Source: Gautieria morchelliformis
Lineage: Eukaryota; Basidiomycota; Agaricomycetes; Gomphales; Gomphaceae
Length of the DNA: 64,000 bases
Assembly: GCA_015179125.1 (NCBI GenBank)
Contig: WHVA01000059.1
Coordinates: 267,367-331,366, forward strand
Direction: 5' to 3'
The position numbers were made by a program, and so were the translations under genes. The notes beneath the pieces are model-generated. The model worked only from the letters and a program-made list of their open reading frames with translations. It made no database searches and was not told the origin of the DNA. Shown here piece after piece: positions 20,405 to 29,304 of the stretch. Position 1 is the stretch's first letter; every line of letters begins with the position of its first letter.

Positions 20405-20416
20405 GGTCACGTGACC
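20405..20416. promoter_or_regulatory. 12-bp palindrome with CACGTG core upstream of the antisense gene
   Basis: GGTCACGTGACC is a perfect palindrome containing an E-box (CACGTG, bHLH/Cbf1-type). It lies 69 bp upstream of the antisense start codon. Gyp-A3 keeps TCACGTGA at 56537-56544 in the same place, although the flanks differ. A regulatory role is inferred. Confidence 0.5.
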
Positions 20417-20445
20417 CGATCTGTGGTCTCGCAGGGCTCGACCTT

Positions 20446-20458
20446 GAAAGGGAGATAC
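20446..20458 (+). other. Gyp-A1 polypurine tract
   Basis: The purine-rich run gaaagggagata immediately precedes the 3' LTR and is kept in Gyp-A3 (gaagggagata before 56590). This is the expected plus-strand primer position. Confidence 0.7.
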
Positions 20459-21265
20459 TGTTACGACTGTTCTGATCAACCATCTCCGCCACCTCCGCAC
20501 ATCCTCCGCACATCCTCCGCGCCACCTCCGACTCTATTCCGACATCCGCGACATCCGCAATATCCGCAACCCTCCTCCCTTGTCCTTTCAGTACCCCTGA
20601 CCACCTCCAGATACCGGCCCCCGTACTCGACCCTGAGCACAGCAAGATACCATTTCCGTAATTCCGTTTCTTCTGATGCCTATTGTACTTACCCGCCTTG
20701 TTCTTTCGACTCTATTACTCGGACCCACCGGACCCACCTCACCGTTCATCAAGACCACATATCCGGTCACCCTTGTAGTTCGTTGTCAGATATGCTTTCC
20801 CGACCCCTTGTTCTTTGCCATTGTTCTACCTTACCCTGAACCCCCTTGTAGTCCCATTGTTCCCAATAGTTAGTTCCCACACATTGTCTTCTTGACTTCC
20901 GCTTCCTCCAGAATTTGCTTAGTACCATACCATTACTTGTTGTTCTGCGCTTTGTATAAAAACCCCCTCATCTATGTCTGTTATTCTGAAATCAGATAAT
21001 CACCTTCGATACTTGATTTCCTTCGCTCCATCTCCTGTTCTTAGCACAGCGAGTCTAGCAAGATCTCAGTCTCTCTCCGCCTTCCATCTTCTGTCTTCCG
21101 CCTCAGTTTCCGACCCAAGTTCCAACCAAGCCTTTGCCTCAGTACTTTCCGACTTCCGACTCAATTCCGAAATACTTAGGACGATAGTTCATTGGGGGCG
21201 CAACCTATAAGTTGAAGCCGCCGTCCTTTCCAGTTCCGACTTAGCGGAAATCTCGATACGTAACA
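20459..21265 (+). repeat. Gyp-A1 3' LTR
   Basis: This 807-bp copy matches the 5' LTR with scattered substitutions (for example ccgatc to ctgatc). It is followed by TSD agatg at 21266-21270. Confidence 0.97.
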
Positions 21266-21270
21266 AGATG

Positions 21271-21375
21271 CATGTACATTCTCTTGTCTATGTTTGTTCT
21301 ATTGAGCCTCTCTTTCTCTGTCTCTGCTTGTGTGTGGGCAGGGCTGTCCATAGGCTGTCCATAAGTCCATGTTTG
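21271..21375. other. Short spacer between Gyp-A1 and Gyp-B
   Basis: About 105 bp of T-rich sequence including a doubled ggctgtccata. No feature is recognised. Confidence 0.5.
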
Positions 21376-21869
21376 TGTAAGGGCAACCCTAGCTGGCTGT
21401 GGAGATCACACTACCACACAGCTGACAAGGGGAAATCCAAAGTATACATATAAATGAACAGAATACACAGGAGAGGGGATTCTCACCTGACGGGGGGAAA
21501 TCCGAAGAGAAAAGTCTAAGGATTCCCAATGTCAGTGAGCCCATATTATATCATCCTAGTCCGCAGCCAGGGACAACACTCGCCACTCGCCACTCACCAT
21601 CAACCCTGCATCCCCCTGACCTCCCTGACCCTTGATAGACCCTTGATGCCATATACTACGTGAGTCACTTGACTTCTGACACTGTTCCAAGAGCAGAAGT
21701 CGGAAGGTGGAGTGGATGGCAAAGTGAACAGAACTGGTGGAAGTTCCCCCAGAAGTGGAACCATATCTGAAGGCAGAGTCAGAAATTGAAGCAGAACTGG
21801 AAGTGGAGTCAGAAATGGAGTTGGAACTTGGTGTGGTCTTGGAACTGGAAAACAGGGTGTCCCCTGACA
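21376..21869 (-). repeat. Gyp-B 3' LTR (494 bp)
   Basis: Read on the minus strand it begins TGTCAGGGGACACC and ends GTTGCCCTTACA. It is preceded on that strand by a polypurine run (gagggggg, about 21876-21884). A second copy at 40881-41370 with an exact TSD confirms both ends. Confidence 0.92.
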
Positions 21870-22587
21870 TCACCCCCCTCTAGTGTGCTGCGTCCTTGAA
21901 GCACAGGATATGAGGGATTGAAAGGCTAGCAAACAGATTTGATGAGGGGCACCAGGGTGTGTCCTGTAGAACTCTCGGAGTTTGTCCGGAGCAGAGACAT
22001 CTTGCTCCGGGACCCATGAATTTTCCTCATACCCATATCCTTCCCATTTCACGAGGAATTGGAGTCGTCCTCGCACAAACTGGCTATCCAGGATCTGTTC
22101 CACTACATAATGCTCTTCCCCATCTACAATTTCCAGTGGAGGTGGCGGATGAGCCCTCCAGCCCGGAATTGGATCCTCCGGCGCCGGGAGCAACTTCATT
22201 ACATTGAAAACAGGGTGGAGGTGGGACATGGAGTTCAGAAGTTGGAGGCAGTACATATTTCATCCGACCCTCCGCATCACTGTGAAAGGCCTGAGGTAGC
22301 ACTGGGCAAGCTTCTGTGAAGGGCCTGTGGTGCGGATGTCACTTGTGTCCAACTATACCTTGTCTCCGACTTGTACTCCGGGGTGGGAACCTGGTGTTGG
22401 TGGTAGTACCTTGCCATGTCATCTTGGCCTTTGCAAGGGCAGACTTGGCTTCTGAAAGGGTTGAGTCCATGCGGTCTCAGAACTCGTTGACTGTCTCCAG
22501 TCGGGACTCTGGCTGGCGTGGCTCAAAGCCCATCCGTGGGTGTTGCCCGGAGTTGAGCATGAAGGGAGTCTGCTGTGTGGCGGAATG
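21870..22587 (-). pseudogene. Gyp-B integrase C-terminus and chromodomain
   Basis: The 22256-21870 frame reads SHLHPVFNVMKLLPAPEDP, then DGEEHYVVEQILDSQFVRGR, then LQFLVKWEGYGYEENSWVPE. This is a chromodomain with the aromatic/W positions typical of chromovirus integrases. Upstream (22300-22587) is the GPY-like region in broken frames. At 22588 a solo copia LTR interrupts it. Confidence 0.88.
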
Positions 22588-23084
22588 TGTTGGGTGCATT
22601 AATGCTCCTGCACCAAAATCAAGCATAATATATCCAATTTGTTGTGTGCTTTCTCAATTTCTTCTCATATTGTTCTTGTATCATGCATCCATTTCTCTGG
22701 TTATTTTCGAAATTTTCCACTCACTCCCTATCTCCCCATTTCATCTTGTTATTCCTACTTTCACAAGCGGCTGCACCCAGCGGAGTCTGAAATGACTTCG
22801 ACGCGCGAGCTCTTGGGCGCTAAAGGGCCGGGTAGTAGTACATGCGCAGTGAAACAATTTCCCCCTCTCTCAGTGACAACTAAATTCACTGAGAGAGGCA
22901 AGTAAATTAGTCTAGCATTCTTTCGATTTATTAACCTAGAAATCCTCTGTAGTGAATTGTTTTCTAGGTAGTGTATAATATATTTACAGTGACAACTAAA
23001 TTCACTGAGAGAGTGAATTGTTTTCTAGTCTATTCTTTTGAGCAACAAGTCCATACCTACTGCCTATAATTCCTGTCCTCTACA
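22588..23084 (+). repeat. Solo Copia-1-family LTR (497 bp), TSD gaatg
   Basis: It starts TGTTGGGTGCATT, ends CCTGTCCTCTACA, and is flanked by gaatg at 22583-22587 and 23085-23089. It is nearly identical to the Copia-1 LTRs. The single LTR with an intact TSD indicates LTR-LTR recombination after a full insertion. The internal intron-like block is at 22898-22952. Confidence 0.96.
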
Positions 23085-24047
23085 GAATGTACATGGTTGT
23101 TGTATTGGAATTCCGCCAGTGGAAGTAGCTCATCCCAGTCATCCTGCCTCTCGTTGGCGAAGAGGCGGAGATATTGCTCTAGCTCCTGATTGACCCATTC
23201 CATCTGTCTATCACCCTGCGGATGGTATGCTGTGGTGGCAGCCAGCTTTATTCCGAGCAGGTGGTAGAGCTCCCATGTCAGTTCCACGATGAACTGTGGA
23301 CCTCGGTCAGAAAAAAACTGCTTTGGGAGCCCATGCAACTTCCAGACATGTGCCAGGAACAGGCAGGCTGCTCCGAGGGCCGTGATCATCGTGTGCATTG
23401 GAATGAAGTGGGACACCTTGCTTACCCAGTCCACGACATTCATGATTGTGTTGTAGCCATGAGACTCCGGGGGTTCAACAATGAAGTCAACACTGATGGT
23501 GCCCCAGCAGGATTCTGGAATTGGGAGTGGAACAAGCTCTCCGATGGGCGGATGTGCTGTGCTTTGGTCTGGAGGCAAAGGTCGCACGTCTTCACGTGCT
23601 GTCCAATGTAGCAGGACATCTGAGGCCACCCATCGTTCTGAACCACTAACTCCAGTGTCTTCCACTTGCCAGCATGCCCTGCAACCTGGGTGTCATGGTG
23701 TTGGGACACAATGCAGCGGCGGAGGTCTGCCCCATCTGGAACATAGACCTTGCCCCTGAACTGGAGCAGGCCATCATGTTCCGACCACTCCACTGCCCAC
23801 ACTGACCATGAGTGTCCTTTCCACAGCTCCTCCACCGCCTTCACCACCGATTCCTCCTTCTCTCCATTCCGGTACTGCCTCCGGATGTCTCGGAGCATTT
23901 CCACTTCCACCCAAACTGTGGTCACTCCTTTGAGGGTGTGGATTGCAACGAGGCTTGGGTGGAGCAATGTTATGTCGGCATTGTCTCCACTTCCACTTCC
24001 ATGATCCACGCGGCGGGATAGGGCATCGGGCTTACCCATGGTGTGGC
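23085..24047 (-). pseudogene. Gyp-B RNase H end, integrase zinc domain and core
   Basis: From 24039 down: MGKPDALSRRVDHGSG, the linker EMLRDIRRQYRNGEKEESVV, the zinc domain (HHDTQVAGHAGKWKT ... CDLCLQTKAQ), ISVDFIVEPPESHGYNTIMN (D), FFSDRGPQFIVELTWELY (D) and HPQGDRQMEWVNQELEQYLR (E). A frameshift near 23500-23560 separates the zinc domain from the core. The core otherwise keeps its D, D and E residues. Confidence 0.9.
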
Positions 24048-24544
24048 TGTTGGGTGCATTGATGCTCCTGCACCAAAATCAAGCATAATATATCCAATTT
24101 GTTGTGTGCTTTCTCAATTTCTTCTCATGTTGTTCTTGTATCATGCATTCATTTCTCTGGTTATTTTCGAAATTTTCCACTCACTCCCTATCTCTCCATT
24201 TCATCTTGTTATTCCTACTTTCACAAGCGGCTGCACCCAGCGGAGTCTGAAATGACTTCGACGCGCGAGCTCTTGGGCGCTAAAGGGCCGGGTAGTAGTA
24301 CATGTGCAGTGAAACAGTTTCCCCCTCTCTCAGTGACAACTAAATTCACTGAGAGAGGCAAGTAAATTAGTCTAGCATTCTTTCGATTTATTAACCTAGA
24401 AATCCTCTGTAGTGAATTGTTTTCTAGGTAGTGTATAATATATTTATAGTGACAACTAAATTCACTGAGAGAGTGAATTGTTTTCTAGTCTATTCTTTTG
24501 AGCAAGAAGTCCATTCCTACTGCCTATAATTCCTGTCCTCTACA
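24048..24544 (+). repeat. Copia-1 5' LTR
   Basis: Ends are TGTTGGGTGC and CCTCTACA. It contains two copies of a 26-nt hairpin-forming exon, 24332-24357 and 24448-24473. The first is followed by a 55-nt intron-like block; the second is joined directly to the 15-nt downstream exon. Confidence 0.97.
24332..24488 (+). ncRNA. Copia-1 leader: intron-bearing copy followed by intron-less copy
   Basis: Copy 1: 24332-24357 (hairpin exon, cagtga/tcactg stem), 24358-24412 (GCAAGT ... ttattaacct ... CTGTAG, 55 nt), 24413-24427 (tgaattgttttctag). Copy 2: 24448-24473 and 24474-24488 are the same two exons with the 55 nt missing. The junction is ambiguous by two bases, but one of the three alignments gives a GC-AG intron with a canonical AAGT donor continuation and TTAAC branch. 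The 3' LTR (intron 29118-29172) and the solo LTR repeat the arrangement. Confidence 0.75.
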
Positions 24545-24547
24545 GGG

Positions 24548-24557
24548 TTATGGGCCC
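24548..24557 (+). promoter_or_regulatory. Copia-1 primer-binding site overlapping the gag-pol ATG
   Basis: TTATGGGCCC begins 3 nt after the LTR and fits the anticodon arm of initiator tRNA-Met (half-tRNA primer), with at most one G-U pair. The gag-pol start codon is at 24550-24552, inside the site. Confidence 0.7.
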
Positions 24558-27500
24558 CGGACACACTTCTGAGAAGCTATTGGGTGTTGAGAAGCTTGCT
24601 ACTGATGGAAGTAATTGGCCATTGTGGCGAGCCACTCTCATCAGCTATTTCGAGTCCAAAAATCTACTCAAGCATGTAGAAGGGAGAGTCACTCGACCTC
24701 CTGATCCTCCAGTTATGCCCCCAGGCCATATTCTTACAGAAGCTGAGGAAACTCAAATGGATAAGGCTGAGGAGAAGCTGGAGAGATACCTTGCTAGAGA
24801 AGGACAAGCCAAGACCCAAATCATCGTCTCAGTGTCAGAGTCATTAGCCCTGATGCTACAGAAGCAGAAGACAGCAAAAGAGACTTGGGATGCACTGGTC
24901 AATGAGATGACCAAAAAGCCCAAGATGGTCCTCACCAGCCTGCAGAGACAACTCCGCAGTATGAGATGTCCTGAGGATGGAGACTTGAGAGATCATTTGG
25001 ACAAGGCCCAAGACCTATATGCTCGTCTTAATGAGATGGGAGCCAGAGTTTCCGAAGAAGAATTTATGGACATCATTCTTGCGTCACTTCCACCATCCTA
25101 TGAGGCAGTCATGAACGCCCTTACCACTTCGCTTGAAGAATGCGGGATGCCATTGGTCCCTGATAATATTATTAGGGTACTAAAGGCTCAGTATGACAGG
25201 AAGAAAACACTCCCGCAAGAAGAGCAGGTGTTTATTGGTTCATCTATTAAGAAGGACCAGAAGGGGCAGAAGGCGCATGTATGCACCAACTGCAAAAAGC
25301 CTGGACATTCCATCGAAAATTGCTGGGCTAAAGGAGGTGGTAAAGAAGGTCAAGGACCACGTCAGAAGAAAAAAGCCAAAGGCAAGAAGAAGAAGAAGGG
25401 TAAAGCAAAAGCGAATGTTGCCGAAGAAGAGTCCTCTTCTGAGGAAAGTGGTGATGGGCATCTTGCCTTCACCAATTTTGACGAGTGCTCTAATTTCAAT
25501 TTGAGCACATCCTCAGGAGTTATAGTTATACTCGACACCGGAACGACATCGCATATGACTCCTCATAAAAATTTATTGAGGAACTACTGTCAATTCTCAC
25601 AGCCGAGGACTATCCGAGCAGCCAACAAAGGCACTTTTGATGCCTTCGGTTCAGGACTGCTTGTATTATCCAACAAGGTTGGAGATAAAACAGTAGAAGT
25701 CACGTTGCAAGATACATATTATGCTCCAAAAATTGCTGCCACCCTCGTCTCGATCGGTCGGTGCGATGATGCTGGCTACGACATTCGACTCGGTGGCCAG
25801 AAATGCACAATATCTAACGCTACTGGAAAGGTATTGATGCAAGCACCGAAGGTCAATGGTTTATATCGACTAGACCTCCAGTCACCAAGTGCTCAAGCCC
25901 ATATGTGTTTGTCTGCCATGGAAATTCATCAAAAAATGGGGCATATCTCACAGAAGTCCCTACAACATCTATTAAATCATGGCATGATATTGGGCATTGA
26001 ACTGAGCTCCACAGGCGATAGAATTGTCTGCGATGCGTGTATTCAGGCCAAGATTGCACGCAAACCTCTTCCTCGAGAACCCAGAGACCGAACGTCAAAA
26101 TTCGGTGACAGAATTTATTCTGATGTCTGGGGACCTGCAAGACACCTCACAATCGATAAGAAGTCATATTATGTCTCCTTTATCGATGACTACTCAAGAG
26201 AATCGGTGATTTATCTCATGGCGAACAAATCAGAAGCATTCTCAAAGTACAAGCTCTATGAGGCTTTAATGCTTCGACAGAGAAATGTGCACATCAAGGC
26301 AGTTGTTTCTGATCGAGGGGGCGAGTATACGAGCTCTGAATTCGAACAGCATCTAGCCAAACAGGGCACGGAGCATCAGTTGACGGTACACGACACACCA
26401 GAGTCTAATGGTGTTGCCGAACGTCTGAACCAAACTCTCACTGAGAGAACTCGTGCCATGCTGTTAGAATCAAGCCTTCCTAAGATATTATGGGGCTATG
26501 CGATACAGCATGCCAATTATCTTAGGAATAGGACGCATACAAGAGCTCTACCGGATAAAACGCCCTACGAGATGATTCACCATGAAAAACCGAATCTCAA
26601 AGACATTCACGCGTGGGGAACTGAAATCTATGTTAAAGTCACTCAGGGAGATAAATTGGCAGCTCGTGCCAAGAGAGCTCGGTGGATAGGAATTTCTGCG
26701 CAGAGCCATGGTCATTATGTTTATTGGCCTGACTCGCACAAAGTTTCTGTCGAGCGGAACGTTGTGTTTGATTCAGAGATGAAGAAGGGAAAGGTCCCAA
26801 TCATTTCTATTGAGGAATCCAAGCTACCTACGTCTAGAGAAGAGAAGAAGGCCATTCCGGCATCAGTGTCTGTGCCCGGTCGCTTAGTCAGCGAAGAGGC
26901 AAAGATCGAAGAAATTGATGAAAATGCACCAGAGGAATATCTTGAAAAGCTGCAACCTATTCAGGGAGTTGATGACAGACCTAGAGAAGCTGAACCGATA
27001 AGGAGAAGCGAAAGGATCCGTCAACAACAAGTGCAGCCGGCCCCATCAGGTCCCGTAACAAGATCTCAAACCCAGAGACAAGCTGGCGCACATATGACTA
27101 CGCTAGCTTACGAGGACGTTGAGGACCATAAAGAAGTTTTATTCGACCAAGAATTATCCTCCGAGATTGATGGCATCAGTAGCTATGAGTGTGCCATCAG
27201 TGCGTTTCTAACCGACGGTCAAAACAATAACAAGGCGCCGGATTTGAGTCAAATTGAACCTAGCAATGCAGACGAAGCTCTGAATAATCCTATATGGAAG
27301 AAATCAATGGACAAAGAGTATGAGGCCCTAATCGACAAGGGAGTGTGGGAACGAGCCAAACCACCTCCTGGAGCCAATATTGTCGGTAATAAATGGGTCT
27401 ACCTTTGGAAGCGTAACCCAGAAGGGAAACCAATAATGCCTAAATCGAGAATGGTCGCCCAAGGCTTCACACAGAAGTTTGGAGTCGACTATGATGAGAC

Positions 27501-28794
27501 ATACTCACCTGTTGCTCGGTTATCCTCCCTATGGATCATATGCGCCATTGCTGCTAGGAATGACTGGCCTATCCATCAAATGGACGTGGACTATGCATAC
27601 CTCAATGCTACACTGCCTGAACCTATTTACATGAAGCAGCCGTATGGATATGAGTCTGGAGACAAAGACGAAGTGCTACTTTTGAAGAAAGCACTCTATG
27701 GCCTCAAACAATCTGGAAGGGAATGGTACAAACATCTAAGTGGTGAATTCCATAAATTAGGATTCACCACGTCAGCCACAGATGGGGCTGTATTTTATAG
27801 ACGTGGCGGAAAGGGGCATGTGATCATTGCAACAGCTGTGGATGATCTCACCATCACAGCTGAGAATCAGTCAATCCTGGACGAAGTCAAACGAGATCTT
27901 GCTCAGGTCTTCAGTATGAAAGATCTAGGCGAGATCCATTGGCTATTGAATCTCAAAATCGAAAGAGACTGGCAGAAGAAAACTATTGCAATTTCACAAC
28001 CTGCATACATCGAGAAGATCATCAAAAAATTCAATCTCGAAGATGCAAAGACTTATGCTACGCCCCTTGATCCAGCTGTTAAATTATCAAAAGACCAGTG
28101 TCCTTCTACAGAGAGAGGCAAGAAAGCCATGTCGAAGTTTCCGTACAGGCAAGCTATAGGATCACTGATGTGGGCAGCTGTAGCCACTCGACCTGACATT
28201 GCATTTGCGGTGTCATTGCTTTCGCAATTCCTCGAAAATCCAGGTGGCACACATTGGAATGCAGTCAAACGTGTCTTCAAATATTTGAAAGGCACGAAGC
28301 ATTACAAGCTCACACTTGGAAGAAATCGAGACGGCTTGATGGGGTATTCAGATGCGGATTGGGGTTCACAGAGTCATAGGCGTTCGTATTCGGCATACTT
28401 ATTTCAGATTGATGGAGGCACTGTTTCATGGAGTTGCCAGAAACAGTCGATAGTAGCCCTCTCATCAACTGAAGCCGAATTCGTTGCCCTGACCCATGCG
28501 GGCAAAGAGGCTCTCTGGATGCGCCATTTTATTTCTGAAATATTCCAACCACTGAACAGACCCATCAAAATTTATTCAGACAATCAATCAGCCATTGCCA
28601 TCACGTATGGCACTCAACAACACACGAGAACCAAACATTTCGACATCAGATTATATTTCCTTCGAGATATAATCAAAAATCAACAAGCCAAGCTCGTTTA
28701 TTTGCCAACCGAACAAATGTTGGCAGATATCCTCACCAAAGGACTTCCTAGTCCTAGAGTGAAGATCCTCAACGAACAAATCGGAATATATTAA
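24550..28794 (+). CDS. Copia-1 Gag-Pol polyprotein (1414 aa)
   Basis: A single frame starts at the ATG within the primer site and ends 13 bp before the 3' LTR. Domains: Gag with DUF4219/UBN2-like N-terminus (DGSNWPLWRATLISYFESK); knuckle CTNCKKPGHSIENC from residue 245; aspartic protease LDTGTTSHM at residue 329; GAG-pre-integrase zinc region from H460 (HQKMGH ... CDACIQAK); integrase core with D525 (YSDVWG), D588 (SDRGGEY) and E624 (NGVAERLNQ); RT with D1012 (MDVDYAYLNA) and the AVDDL form of the YVDD box at 1098; RNase H (GYSDADWGSQ, SSTEAEFVAL, KIYSDNQSAIAI, TKHFDIRLYFLRD, ADILTKGL). Basic runs after the knuckle are probably Gag nucleic-acid binding. No stop, frameshift or lost catalytic residue is seen. 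Confidence 0.97.
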   Translation: MGPGHTSEKLLGVEKLATDGSNWPLWRATLISYFESKNLLKHVEGRVTRPPDPPVMPPGHILTEAEETQMDKAEEKLERYLAREGQAKTQIIVSVSESLALMLQKQKTAKETWDALVNEMTKKPKMVLTSLQRQLRSMRCPEDGDLRDHLDKAQDLYARLNEMGARVSEEEFMDIILASLPPSYEAVMNALTTSLEECGMPLVPDNIIRVLKAQYDRKKTLPQEEQVFIGSSIKKDQKGQKAHVCTNCKKPGHSIENCWAKGGGKEGQGPRQKKKAKGKKKKKGKAKANVAEEESSSEESGDGHLAFTNFDECSNFNLSTSSGVIVILDTGTTSHMTPHKNLLRNYCQFSQPRTIRAANKGTFDAFGSGLLVLSNKVGDKTVEVTLQDTYYAPKIAATLVSIGRCDDAGYDIRLGGQKCTISNATGKVLMQAPKVNGLYRLDLQSPSAQAHMCLSAMEIHQKMGHISQKSLQHLLNHGMILGIELSSTGDRIVCDACIQAKIARKPLPREPRDRTSKFGDRIYSDVWGPARHLTIDKKSYYVSFIDDYSRESVIYLMANKSEAFSKYKLYEALMLRQRNVHIKAVVSDRGGEYTSSEFEQHLAKQGTEHQLTVHDTPESNGVAERLNQTLTERTRAMLLESSLPKILWGYAIQHANYLRNRTHTRALPDKTPYEMIHHEKPNLKDIHAWGTEIYVKVTQGDKLAARAKRARWIGISAQSHGHYVYWPDSHKVSVERNVVFDSEMKKGKVPIISIEESKLPTSREEKKAIPASVSVPGRLVSEEAKIEEIDENAPEEYLEKLQPIQGVDDRPREAEPIRRSERIRQQQVQPAPSGPVTRSQTQRQAGAHMTTLAYEDVEDHKEVLFDQELSSEIDGISSYECAISAFLTDGQNNNKAPDLSQIEPSNADEALNNPIWKKSMDKEYEALIDKGVWERAKPPPGANIVGNKWVYLWKRNPEGKPIMPKSRMVAQGFTQKFGVDYDETYSPVARLSSLWIICAIAARNDWPIHQMDVDYAYLNATLPEPIYMKQPYGYESGDKDEVLLLKKALYGLKQSGREWYKHLSGEFHKLGFTTSATDGAVFYRRGGKGHVIIATAVDDLTITAENQSILDEVKRDLAQVFSMKDLGEIHWLLNLKIERDWQKKTIAISQPAYIEKIIKKFNLEDAKTYATPLDPAVKLSKDQCPSTERGKKAMSKFPYRQAIGSLMWAAVATRPDIAFAVSLLSQFLENPGGTHWNAVKRVFKYLKGTKHYKLTLGRNRDGLMGYSDADWGSQSHRRSYSAYLFQIDGGTVSWSCQKQSIVALSSTEAEFVALTHAGKEALWMRHFISEIFQPLNRPIKIYSDNQSAIAITYGTQQHTRTKHFDIRLYFLRDIIKNQQAKLVYLPTEQMLADILTKGLPSPRVKILNEQIGIY

Positions 28795-28807
28795 GCTTGA
28801 GGGGGCG
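28795..28807 (+). other. Copia-1 polypurine tract
   Basis: Between the gag-pol stop and the 3' LTR lies gcttgagggggcg. Its purine run next to TGTTGG is the expected plus-strand primer. Confidence 0.75.
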
Positions 28808-29304
28808 TGTTGGGTGCATTGATGCTCCTGCACCAAAATCAAGCATAATATATCCAATTTGTTGTGTGCTTTCTCAATTTCTTCTCATGTTGTTCTTGTA
28901 TCATGCATTCATTTCTCTGGTTATTTTCGAAATTTTCCACTCACTCCCTATCTCTCCATTTCATCTTGTTATTCCTACTTTCACAAGCGGCTGCACCCAG
29001 CGGAGTCTGAAATGACTTCGACGCGCGAGCTCTTGGGCGCTAAAGGGCCGGGTGGTAGTACATGCGCAGTGAAACAGTTTCCCCCTCTCTCAGTGACAAC
29101 TAAATTCACTGAGAGAGGCAAGTAAATTAGTCTAGCATTCTTTCGATTTATTAACCTAGAAATCCTCTGTAGTGAATTGTTTTCTAGGTAGTGTATAATA
29201 TATTTATAGTGACAACTAAATTCACTGAGGGAGTGAATTGTTTTCTAGTCTATTCTTTTGAGCAAGAAGTCCATTCCTACTGCCTATAATTCCTGTCCTC
29301 TACA
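28808..29304 (+). repeat. Copia-1 3' LTR
   Basis: This 497-bp copy differs from the 5' LTR at about three sites (gggtggtagtacatgc versus gggtagtagtacatgt, and gagggag versus gagagag). TSD gtggc follows at 29305-29309. Confidence 0.97.

Larger units (their letters stand above)
13101..21265 (+). mobile_element. Gyp-A1: full-length Ty3/gypsy chromovirus, 8165 bp, TSD agatg
   Basis: The element is bounded by two LTRs of 808 and 807 bp that begin TGTTACGACTG and end ATACGTAACA. It is flanked by the exact 5-bp duplication agatg (13096-13100 and 21266-21270). Order: LTR, primer site, gag with CCHC knuckle, protease, RT, RNase H, integrase with chromodomain, antisense gene, polypurine stretch, LTR. 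The chromodomain puts it among chromoviruses. The gag start codon is lost and several frameshifts break pol, so the copy is not autonomous as read, although the LTRs differ at few sites, mainly C/T changes at CpG. Confidence 0.97.
24048..29304 (+). mobile_element. Copia-1: complete Ty1/copia element, 5257 bp, TSD gtggc, apparently intact
   Basis: Two 497-bp LTRs (24048-24544 and 28808-29304) differ at about three positions by eye, and the flanks gtggc (24043-24047 and 29305-29309) match exactly. Between them lie one uninterrupted 1414-codon gag-pol frame, a primer site at 24548-24557 and a polypurine tract before 28808. It is inserted in opposite orientation within the RNase H/integrase boundary of Gyp-B. 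Near-identical LTRs and a full frame indicate a recent insertion that may still be mobile. Confidence 0.98.
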
